Under the pieces are notes generated by a model that made no database searches, was not told where the DNA came from, and saw only the letters and a program-made list of their open reading frames with translations. Positions 17,412-24,426 of a DNA stretch of 25,271 nt are shown piece by piece (position 1 is the stretch's first letter; each line of letters begins with the position of its first letter). The DNA is taken from positions 1 through 25,271 of IMG/VR virus record IMGVR_UViG_3300010354_011211. One strand, 5' to 3'. A program made the position numbers and the translations under genes. Source of the stretch: a virus.

Positions 17412-20400
17412 TTATGCTAAAGAAGGTTGTAAATCTATTGCTGTTATCGCTGTAACTACTTCTACATCATCAACTGTGGCAGCACTAATAATCAATTCAT
17501 AGGGCTCAGAGTTAACTTGATACAAATTGCCAAATGATCTGAATACATTTTTACTTACAATTACAATACTAGCTATGTTAGGCACTAAAACCTTGTGTAA
17601 GTAAGCAGCTAATTCACTAAAATAAAATGTATCACCAAAGTCCCAGTTTTCGCTTGAAAAATAAGAATTTATGGCGGCCACTACCGAAGTCTTAATGTCT
17701 GCATCAGTAATACTTAGCGAAGGATTTTTTACTACTTTGAAAGTAGCCTGAAGTTCTGATGCTGCTTTTGCCCCAAACAATGGTTTATATTTGGCTGATT
17801 GAACCACAATAGTATCACTAATACTCTTATAATTTTCTAAATCTTTATATCGATCATATAATTCTAAATCAGTCGGGGAACTAGGTTCAGTAAACCTATT
17901 AGTTGTGTCGGATAACCATAACCTATAGGAATCTTCATATTCACTAGTTAATACGTATAGATCAATGATATTCCCGATACTAGGATCAATCCTGTTAGTA
18001 TTAGGACTGTTATGACGATACTGATAAAATAAATTTTGTCTACCTAAACTAACAATATAATTTGGCACTGCCAAATTTGAAGTTAAATTTAACCCGTCGC
18101 TAACTGCTTTATTTCCAAATTTATTTAAAACAACTTTATAAAATTGATTGTCTTTTCTAGCATAGAATAATTGATCAACATTAAAGTTGCGTATTGATTG
18201 CTCAATCTCGGATTTAGTTCCATAGTAAGAAACAACTTTACTATTGTCTAATAGATTATATTCATTACCATAATCAGTTTTCACTAATTGAAGAAAAACT
18301 AATTCTTTCGCTGTAATGACTCCAGATCGATATAGTACAGATTCTTCTAAACTGGATATAACGCTAGGTAAATCTACTAGCTGATAAAGTCTATTTAATA
18401 AATTTTGTACATATTGATCTAATTCTGATACACTTGGGTACCTGCCCACTAATCGTTTAAATTGATAGTTTACTGTAACAGCAAATTTTTGTGCCTGTAA
18501 TCCAACAATGCTGGTTCTAAATGGGCCGCCTACAACCACATGATCAAACAAGTTGGGTACATCAGGTACTCCGTCCTGATTAGAATCTGCGTAAGTTAAA
18601 TAAACTCTTTTGTTTTCTATGTATCCATCAGGTCTGCGTACTTCGCTGCTAATATACCACTCACTATCAGTGCTCATTGAGCTATTTGTTTGACCAGGCA
18701 TGCCATTGGTTCGTAATATTTTTACACTATCGTTAATGACCTTATTGTTTACGCTGTCAAAAACTTGTAGGCTTTTATCAAAAAAGAAATTGGTTTCAGC
18801 AGGACTATAAAATACATACCTAAGAGATTTGTAAGATATAACATAGTAATTATTAACACTGTTCCAATCAAGTCTTACTAGCCAATTTCCTGATGCTACT
18901 TCATCGGAACTGCGTAGTACCCAATTTTGTACAACCACATTATAATCTAAACCGAATATTTCTTTATTGGCCATGCGAGTGACCATTTCATTTACAACAA
19001 AATCACGTAAAGCATTTTTAAATGGCGGAACTATGGCCTCTACAACCGCACCGGTAGGTATAGGTAAATTAATGGAAACAGGACCAGTGCCGTTAGCAAA
19101 ATTGCCTAAACCATTGTTGGTACCATCTCCAAAAATTTGACTGATAGCTGAATATTTTTCTAACGAGTCACCTGGCGAAAGATTAACTCCGGGAACAATA
19201 TTAAAATTGGCATTAAATCTTGATCCTAAGTCGGGAGTAAACTTAATCATACCACCGGTATTTAAAAAACGGTTGTTGCCTTGAACTCCCATGCCTATAG
19301 ATATTGGGTTACCATTATAAGTAAAATACCCAGTTGTTACGCCATTGCCTATGGAACTTTGATTCCATTTTAAAGACGTAGTGACTGTGCCCGTTCCAAA
19401 TGATTTTACTACAATGGCGCCAGCCATGTAGTTGGTACTCCATCCTTGTGGTACATCAGCGAATCCACATATGCCGTAAGTGCCTATTATAAATTCTTTG
19501 TTTGGTGTGATAGGACGCACAGGGTCAATAAGAATAGCAGCTTCAAAAAATATTTTATAAAATTCAGCAGTTTCGGGATCAGTACCTTGATTAAGACATT
19601 GAGTTGTCCAATAAGCTAACCCGGCATGATCTGGATTCTTAAATAACCCATAACGTATTTGTCCGTTGGGTAGTGTATATTGATTATTACTTCTATAAAG
19701 AGGAATTATTTTTTCAGCCATTGCTTGATAGGTAGCACCAACATAGTTTCCTCTATACTGAGCTACAAACGCAGATATATCATAGCATGGTCCGCCGTAA
19801 TTTCTCGAAACATAATAATATGTTCCCGCAGGAACACCAGTAGTATCCCACGTAACTCTACTAGTGCTACCATTATTTGTTACCGACCCTACAGTAACAT
19901 TTGATAAAAAACCACCAACAACGGAATTTTTAATGTGTATCGGTTGGTTTAAATCAGATTTAAATACTAGTATATCACCAGTTTTTACAGTGATAGTGGG
20001 ATTATATTCGGTTAACTTTCCATCTAATATAAACGCAGCAGTACCAAAACCATCAACAGCATATGTGCGAGTTTTAGTACCAGAATTAACTGAACGAAAA
20101 ACTGTACCGGCTACATTAGCGGTAGCACCATATAATGTAAAGTCAGATGTCCCTACGCTGACTATTTGATAGAGTTCCCCGTCAATCATGTTCTGTTCTG
20201 AAACTTCGGCAGTCGTCGGGAGCTCGGGACTTACTTTCTCATAGTAATAGTGCATTAAATTTTTATTGTCTATGATATCAGGAACTAGAGTTGTTCTTAT
20301 AAATTTTCTAATCTCAGTTTCATTTTTGTAAGAAAAATTAATTGTTTCTGTTATAAGTTCTGAATAAAGAACGCCATCTTCCCCAAATATATTGGTGCTA

Positions 20401-21818
20401 GAATATTTTCCTGTGGTATCTAAAACGTCTAGATACCTGCTGAGACCTGAACTTGTTCTGTTAACTGCTTTGACTTTTCTAATATCACTAAATGATGTAT
20501 AAGGGAAGATATTGTAATCCTCCCCTGTGATCATGCGATTTTGTGTATAGTATTGTTGAGGAGCTCGTTGTTTAATTTCATCTGCGGTTTCGCGACTGCT
20601 GGCATTTGCCACTGTGTATCTTAGACTAGCAGTAAATGTAATTGTTTCGACTCTATTATTTCGGCTAATATAGTCTAAACTGATTTGTATTCCCTGCATC
20701 TCGTCGGGTGTTATTTTATAATTTAAACCATTACTTACTCTGTAAAATAATCTAAAATTTCCTAAAGGCGTGTTGGCAAAACTACCATCGCCAAATACCA
20801 AACTGATTTGATCGTTGGCCCTTGAATTTACTTGGTATAAGTTACGATCATTTAAATTGTTATAAATTACATTAATGCCTGCTGTTGTAGGAACCTGCTG
20901 CCACTGTGTGCTAACAAATCCTTGATTGTCCAATTGATAAAGCCATACATCATTATTATTAATATCATTAACATCAATTTCAACAATTTTATTAGGTACT
21001 TGAGTTTCTATAGAAAAATCATAGTTAGTCAATTCACCCTGTTTAAAATAAAAGAAAAATCCTGTATTATTGCTGCCGTTGCCGTTGCCGTCATTTCTAT
21101 ACAAAACATTTAAAGGTTTGTTGATATCTGGCGGCACTTCGTAAATGTAGCTTTTTCCTGAGCTGCTGGCACTGACTATTTCGAACGGAGTAGTTAATCC
21201 GCCTACACTAGAGTCAAATTTAAAAATTGGTAATATGTTGTTGATTAAGTTAACGCCGTATTCTTCGGTTCTTATTTTATTGATAGATTGACTATTTGAC
21301 GGACTACCAAAGTTTTGGTGTTGTAGTAAACTGGCGTTTAGTACACTGACAAATTGTTCAAACCAGTTTGAATTACTATTGTCGTTCCAGAGAATTATTC
21401 TGTCGCTAAGATCATATCCATCACTATCGTACACTGTTTCAGTAGTCGAAACACTGTCAATTTTAAGATAGCCGCTGGCAGATAGATTACGTTTACTGTT
21501 GTAACTGATTAATCTAGCTAGTTTTAGAATACTATCACGGCGTTCGGCCGTGTCGATGAAATTTTCTCTGGCATTAAGATCAGTTCTAAAAGCTAAACTT
21601 TGCCCTAAGAAAGCTATCAAATCAATTAGAGCTATAAACTCCGAGCTTTCAGTAAAATCATTAAATTCTTCAGCATAATTGATTTTGATATAATCAATCA
21701 TGGTCTTACGTAAAGACTCAAAGTCATAGGAGGTGAAATCAGCGTCCCTGAAGGTTTGGTAGACTTTGGTCCAGTTTTCTGCTGCTAAAGATCCAGTTTG
21801 ACGAGAAGTTATCGGCAT
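17412..21818 (-). CDS. gp6: gp6-type baseplate wedge protein, enlarged by insertions
   Basis: This 1468-residue protein resembles T4 gp6 (660 residues), the wedge protein that dimerises into the ring around the hub. The N-terminus (NFTDWTK-like start, SSEFIALIDLIAFLGQSLAFRTDLNARENFIDTA) and the segment around residues 320-460 (QISLVFGDGSFANTPLG, TITGEDYN-type motif, ISRNNR) are typical of gp6 and the wider baseplate J family. The C-terminus (residues about 1360-1468, with DTFYFSELAAYLHKVLVP) also fits. Between these are additions: an IVSVGTSDFTLYGA-type mini-motif at about 545-580, a cupredoxin-like domain at 585-682, a DUF4214-like segment at 685-775, and another such segment near 1108-1165. 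A conserved gp6 part resumes around 828-870 (GYFTYNGNPIS, NNRFLNTGGMIKFTP). The start ATG is well placed after an ATAAATA-type box. Next to gp25 it would build the wedge. Confidence 0.92.
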   Translation of the reverse strand: MPITSRQTGSLAAENWTKVYQTFRDADFTSYDFESLRKTMIDYIKINYAEEFNDFTESSEFIALIDLIAFLGQSLAFRTDLNARENFIDTAERRDSILKLARLISYNSKRNLSASGYLKIDSVSTTETVYDSDGYDLSDRIILWNDNSNSNWFEQFVSVLNASLLQHQNFGSPSNSQSINKIRTEEYGVNLINNILPIFKFDSSVGGLTTPFEIVSASSSGKSYIYEVPPDINKPLNVLYRNDGNGNGSNNTGFFFYFKQGELTNYDFSIETQVPNKIVEIDVNDINNNDVWLYQLDNQGFVSTQWQQVPTTAGINVIYNNLNDRNLYQVNSRANDQISLVFGDGSFANTPLGNFRLFYRVSNGLNYKITPDEMQGIQISLDYISRNNRVETITFTASLRYTVANASSRETADEIKQRAPQQYYTQNRMITGEDYNIFPYTSFSDIRKVKAVNRTSSGLSRYLDVLDTTGKYSSTNIFGEDGVLYSELITETINFSYKNETEIRKFIRTTLVPDIIDNKNLMHYYYEKVSPELPTTAEVSEQNMIDGELYQIVSVGTSDFTLYGATANVAGTVFRSVNSGTKTRTYAVDGFGTAAFILDGKLTEYNPTITVKTGDILVFKSDLNQPIHIKNSVVGGFLSNVTVGSVTNNGSTSRVTWDTTGVPAGTYYYVSRNYGGPCYDISAFVAQYRGNYVGATYQAMAEKIIPLYRSNNQYTLPNGQIRYGLFKNPDHAGLAYWTTQCLNQGTDPETAEFYKIFFEAAILIDPVRPITPNKEFIIGTYGICGFADVPQGWSTNYMAGAIVVKSFGTGTVTTSLKWNQSSIGNGVTTGYFTYNGNPISIGMGVQGNNRFLNTGGMIKFTPDLGSRFNANFNIVPGVNLSPGDSLEKYSAISQIFGDGTNNGLGNFANGTGPVSINLPIPTGAVVEAIVPPFKNALRDFVVNEMVTRMANKEIFGLDYNVVVQNWVLRSSDEVASGNWLVRLDWNSVNNYYVISYKSLRYVFYSPAETNFFFDKSLQVFDSVNNKVINDSVKILRTNGMPGQTNSSMSTDSEWYISSEVRRPDGYIENKRVYLTYADSNQDGVPDVPNLFDHVVVGGPFRTSIVGLQAQKFAVTVNYQFKRLVGRYPSVSELDQYVQNLLNRLYQLVDLPSVISSLEESVLYRSGVITAKELVFLQLVKTDYGNEYNLLDNSKVVSYYGTKSEIEQSIRNFNVDQLFYARKDNQFYKVVLNKFGNKAVSDGLNLTSNLAVPNYIVSLGRQNLFYQYRHNSPNTNRIDPSIGNIIDLYVLTSEYEDSYRLWLSDTTNRFTEPSSPTDLELYDRYKDLENYKSISDTIVVQSAKYKPLFGAKAASELQATFKVVKNPSLSITDADIKTSVVAAINSYFSSENWDFGDTFYFSELAAYLHKVLVPNIASIVIVSKNVFRSFGNLYQVNSEPYELIISAATVDDVEVVTAITAIDLQPSLA
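19494..19766 (-). other. DUF4214-like segment in gp6
   Basis: Residues about 685-775 carry LYR, then NPDHAGLAYWTTQCLNQGTD and a following helical stretch ending FFEAA. This matches the pattern of the DUF4214 domain, a helical module found in bacterial surface and repeat proteins. It directly follows the cupredoxin-like domain and may be a second module of the same insertion. Confidence 0.45.
19773..20066 (-). other. Cupredoxin-like domain inserted in gp6, copper ligands mostly lost
   Basis: Residues about 585-682. The pattern of a predicted beta-sandwich (NPTITVKTGDILVFKSD, QPIHIKNS, GVPAGTYYYVS) matches the plastocyanin-like domains common in cyanophage structural proteins, where ligands are His near the middle and Cys, His, Met at the end. 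Here one His (PIHI) remains, while the terminal part reads YYYVSRNYGGPCYDI with Val, Tyr and Cys at the other sites, so it is probably structural and not copper-binding. Confidence 0.5.
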
Positions 21819-21837
21819 ATTCTTTTGGTTAATAACT

Positions 21838-21845
21838 TATTTATC
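21838..21845 (-). promoter_or_regulatory. T4-type late-promoter-like box before gp6
   Basis: GATAAATA on the minus strand matches the T4 late promoter core TATAAATA at 7 of 8 positions. It lies in the largest gene gap of the window (47 bases) with 19 bases between box and gp6 start, which leaves room for a short leader. It is the most credible of the three such boxes here. Confidence 0.45.
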
Positions 21846-21852
21846 GGTAATA

Positions 21853-21865
21853 AAAACCCGGTTTT
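21853..21865. other. Small inverted repeat directly after gp25
   Basis: The sequence AAAAC-CCG-GTTTT (plus strand) forms a 5-base stem with a 3-base loop immediately downstream of the gp25 stop. On the minus strand it is followed by further T residues. It might act as a weak terminator or transcript 3' end, but the stem is short and mostly A-T. Confidence 0.2.
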
Positions 21866-22228
21866 CTAGCTAGGACTATTGCGCTCAAAATTAACACGCA
21901 TGATTTCTGTTTGATTTGTTGGTATGTATGTCATTGTAAGTTCAATAATAATACCTAGTTCAACTTCATGAACATCTATAGCATTGATGTTTAATCTCGG
22001 ATCATAGCTGACTATACGCTTGATATCTTCCGCTATAGCATCTTTAACTGACAAACTATAAGGTTCAAATATCAAATCCCATATAATAGTACCAAAATTG
22101 GGATTCATTAGCTTCTCGCCTTTTTTAATATTAAAATAATTAAAAAGGTCTTGTCGTGCCAACTCAAAGTCCGTGAGTCTAAATCGACGAACTCTATTAT
22201 ATGTACTGTGCCCTTTATAGGTTGCCAT
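21866..22228 (-). CDS. gp25: gp25-like baseplate wedge / sheath initiator
   Basis: This 120-residue protein is the size of T4 gp25 (132 residues) and of the TssE protein of type VI secretion. The family signature is visible: an N-terminal helix region (DFELARQDLFNYFNIKKGE), then NPNFGTIIWDLIFEP, an amphipathic helix (VKDAIAEDIKRIV), a DPRL segment and a closing beta region. In this family the protein sits in the inner baseplate, joins gp6 and the hub, and starts sheath polymerisation. The conserved Glu-Pro-Arg motif reads Glu55-Pro56-Tyr57 here, an odd change at a usually charged position. It lies 9 bases after gp5 and 47 bases before gp6, a gene neighbourhood consistent with wedge assembly. 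The ATG at 22228 has no good Shine-Dalgarno, but an ATAAATA-type box lies just upstream. Confidence 0.93.
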   Translation of the reverse strand: MATYKGHSTYNRVRRFRLTDFELARQDLFNYFNIKKGEKLMNPNFGTIIWDLIFEPYSLSVKDAIAEDIKRIVSYDPRLNINAIDVHEVELGIIIELTMTYIPTNQTEIMRVNFERNSPS

Positions 22229-22234
22229 AGTAAT

Positions 22235-22242
22235 TATTTATG
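22235..22242 (-). promoter_or_regulatory. T4-type late-promoter-like box before gp25
   Basis: The minus strand reads CATAAATA, matching the T4 late promoter core TATAAATA at 7 of 8 positions. It overlaps the gp5 stop codon and ends 6 bases before the gp25 ATG, so a transcript from it would be almost leaderless. In AT-rich DNA such a match can be chance. Confidence 0.3.
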
Positions 22243-24424
22243 GACCTTTACCTAAACGTTTTACTGCGTCTGCGCCAATGTTGAATAACTTAGCTGCTGA
22301 GGATCCGTAACTATTAGCTAGTTCAATTCCTTGGCGTCTCCATACTGTTGCTTCTGCTGCTGAAGTTGAGTGAGCTACACTAAGAATTCCACCCACTACA
22401 GCATTGGTATCTGAATTCAAAATGCCACCGTTGCTTAAGGCACGATTGAAATTTGCTCTTAGATTGTCAATCATGATCGCATCTTGAACCGACTTGTTTC
22501 CTAATAATTCATCAAGGCTTTTAATGCCATTTTTACCTGTCCATGAAGCTAAATCTTTCATAGCATTATTAGGATTTTTAATATATTGTTCAATACTGGC
22601 CCTACTCAAATGTCCACTTTCAACCAGGTGGTCGGCATTAAACGCATAGGCGCCAACTGCTCCTTGTCCAGTAATCTCTGAATACAACCCGTCTGTAAGA
22701 TTTTGCTTAGTAGCGACCATCAAGGCCTTTGTTTCTAAGCTAGACAAAGGACCAACAGTTTCGGTCACCGCCGGGGCATCGGCTTCGTACATGGCTGCTT
22801 CAACAGCGCGATCATCAATGGGCAATTGTTCTTCTGCTGCTTGATATATCCCGGGATTTTCTTCTTGTGTTAATCCATCAGTGACATTACTAATCGATTC
22901 ATTAACAGTAGTATCTGTCGCACCTACTAATGAATCAGTAATCTCGTCTGGTGCTGTTTGTGATTCTAATTCAACACCATCATTGCTAGTGTCTTGTACA
23001 GCATTACTAGCTGCGCTGGCTACTCCGGCCTTGCGATTCCAAGGTTCGTGTGTTGGTACCATAGTAGCAACACTTTTTATTTTATTCTCTTCGAGCTGCC
23101 ACTGTCCATTACTGTCCTTTTTAGTGTCGGCCGAACTTTTCAATGGTAAATCCCTAGGCTTACCTACTGCGGGACCAGACCCCGAATTTAATCCTATAGT
23201 TTTACCGGTCATCATTAGACCAGTTTTTGCTGTGAAACTACCACCGCCTGATGTATACAAATCAAGCCTGCCCTCGCTGCCTAACTTCAATGATCCCCCA
23301 AACAGAGTCATAGCTTTATTTCCACGAGCAGTTATACTCTGGCCTTGTATATTAATAGCACCTTTTACATTAAGATTAAAGCTACCACCTACATTAATAT
23401 TCATGTTACTGTCGGCATGGAAATTTATTTCTGCTTTAGTTCTAAGATTTATACTGTTACTAGAGTATATGTTTAGATGCCCAGCAGCATTCATTTCAAT
23501 CCAAGTAGTTCCGGTACTATTAGAAATATAAAAAACTTTTTCGGTATCATCCATTAAGATTTGATGACCACCGGCACTGCGCCAACGGGTAAGATTATTT
23601 TGCCCTTGCTCGTCACCATCATCCATGACAAAAGTATGGCCACCTACTCTTGTTTTAACTTTACGTTGCTGTGTAGTACCTCTTGCTGGTGGATATGCTC
23701 CGAGAGGTCTACCCGGTGTACTGAAACCAAAAACACCACTAGGCGACTCGCCTCTTTGACTACTAGATTTTATAATTCCGCGTGATTTCGTAAGACTGTA
23801 TCTATCTAGGCCTTGCTCTAGCAGTATTTTGAGTTGGTTTTCGTGTACCGGTTTTGGGTTAGCTTGTACATCGGCCCAATTTACAGACTTAGAGGATTCA
23901 TTAAATTCTGCTACTGGATAAGGTTCACCTGTTTTTATAATGCGTTTCAGCAAGGCATCATCGGGGCTAGCAATATTTGTGCTCGAGCCGATCGCCGGAA
24001 TCATGTGATGTCCTATTTGATTCGGCACGCAAGCGAACCAATAACCACGAGCCGGGTCTCCTGCCACAAATGTACATAACACCCAGTTCTCTAAATCCGG
24101 AACATTAAACCACATACCATAGGTATGTCTCACTGTGCGAAAACTATTTTTATCCGATGAACTGGCAGTTGGTGCTTCTTCGCTGTAGGGTTCTTGGACC
24201 GTACTGCCCATAAATGGGCCTGCGTAACTCACTGTTCGCCAATACTTGGGATCATTTTCAGGGCCGCCAAATTCTGCTATCCATATCTGTAATCGACCAG
24301 CATAAAGAGGATCTCTATTTTCTTTTACAATACCTATATATGGCCCAGGGTCAAGTCTTGAACCTTCTAAATTTTCTCGTTGTACCCAATCGGCTACTTG
24401 ATTAGTTCTTGTATCACTTGACAA
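22238..24424 (-). CDS. gp5: gp5-type baseplate central spike with C-terminal lysozyme-like domain
   Basis: This 728-residue protein resembles the T4 gp5 tail spike, the needle at the tip of the tail tube that punctures the outer envelope. Residues about 27-135 look like the gp5 OB fold (GPYIGIVKENRDPLYAGRLQ; later GDPARGYWFACVPNQ). Residues about 262-425 are a beta-helix needle, beginning GGHTFVMDDGD and continuing with short alternating strands rich in Asn, Gly and Ser. An HEPW motif at 459-462 and an acidic, low-complexity linker follow. Residues about 561-727 resemble phage lysozyme-like domains (GAVGAYAFNADHL, SWTGKNGIKSLDELL). In T4 the lysozyme lies between OB fold and needle; here it follows the needle. 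The Glu expected in an 'ESGG'-type motif is not seen (QNLTDG instead), so enzymatic activity is doubtful. The start is TTG, supported by a strong GGAGGGGGAG binding site 7 bases upstream; no in-frame ATG lies nearby. It begins 2 bases after the preceding stop, so translation is probably coupled. Confidence 0.9.
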   Translation of the reverse strand: MSSDTRTNQVADWVQRENLEGSRLDPGPYIGIVKENRDPLYAGRLQIWIAEFGGPENDPKYWRTVSYAGPFMGSTVQEPYSEEAPTASSSDKNSFRTVRHTYGMWFNVPDLENWVLCTFVAGDPARGYWFACVPNQIGHHMIPAIGSSTNIASPDDALLKRIIKTGEPYPVAEFNESSKSVNWADVQANPKPVHENQLKILLEQGLDRYSLTKSRGIIKSSSQRGESPSGVFGFSTPGRPLGAYPPARGTTQQRKVKTRVGGHTFVMDDGDEQGQNNLTRWRSAGGHQILMDDTEKVFYISNSTGTTWIEMNAAGHLNIYSSNSINLRTKAEINFHADSNMNINVGGSFNLNVKGAINIQGQSITARGNKAMTLFGGSLKLGSEGRLDLYTSGGGSFTAKTGLMMTGKTIGLNSGSGPAVGKPRDLPLKSSADTKKDSNGQWQLEENKIKSVATMVPTHEPWNRKAGVASAASNAVQDTSNDGVELESQTAPDEITDSLVGATDTTVNESISNVTDGLTQEENPGIYQAAEEQLPIDDRAVEAAMYEADAPAVTETVGPLSSLETKALMVATKQNLTDGLYSEITGQGAVGAYAFNADHLVESGHLSRASIEQYIKNPNNAMKDLASWTGKNGIKSLDELLGNKSVQDAIMIDNLRANFNRALSNGGILNSDTNAVVGGILSVAHSTSAAEATVWRRQGIELANSYGSSAAKLFNIGADAVKRLGKGP
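22241..22744 (-). other. Lysozyme-like C-terminal domain of gp5, probably degenerate
   Basis: Residues about 561-728. The order 'G-Y-x-F near the start, W-T-G-K-x-G-I in the middle, a helix with Q-D-A-x-M, then an A-H motif' matches muralytic domains found in phage tail proteins. From memory such domains carry Glu about 15 residues before the G-K-Y-Q-F motif. Here that position is around N575-L576 and there is no acidic residue until D578. Either the enzyme is inactive or a different residue serves. Confidence 0.5.
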
Positions 24425-24426
24425 TT

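Noticed and set aside
21853-21865. Rho-independent terminator between gp25 and gp6
   Set aside because: The stem is only 5 bases and mostly A-T; it is listed as an inverted repeat but not supported as a terminator.
22881-23531. A 216-codon plus-strand frame
   Set aside because: It lies wholly antisense to gp5, has no ribosome binding site of note and no recognisable domain; the gp5 frame is clearly coding.
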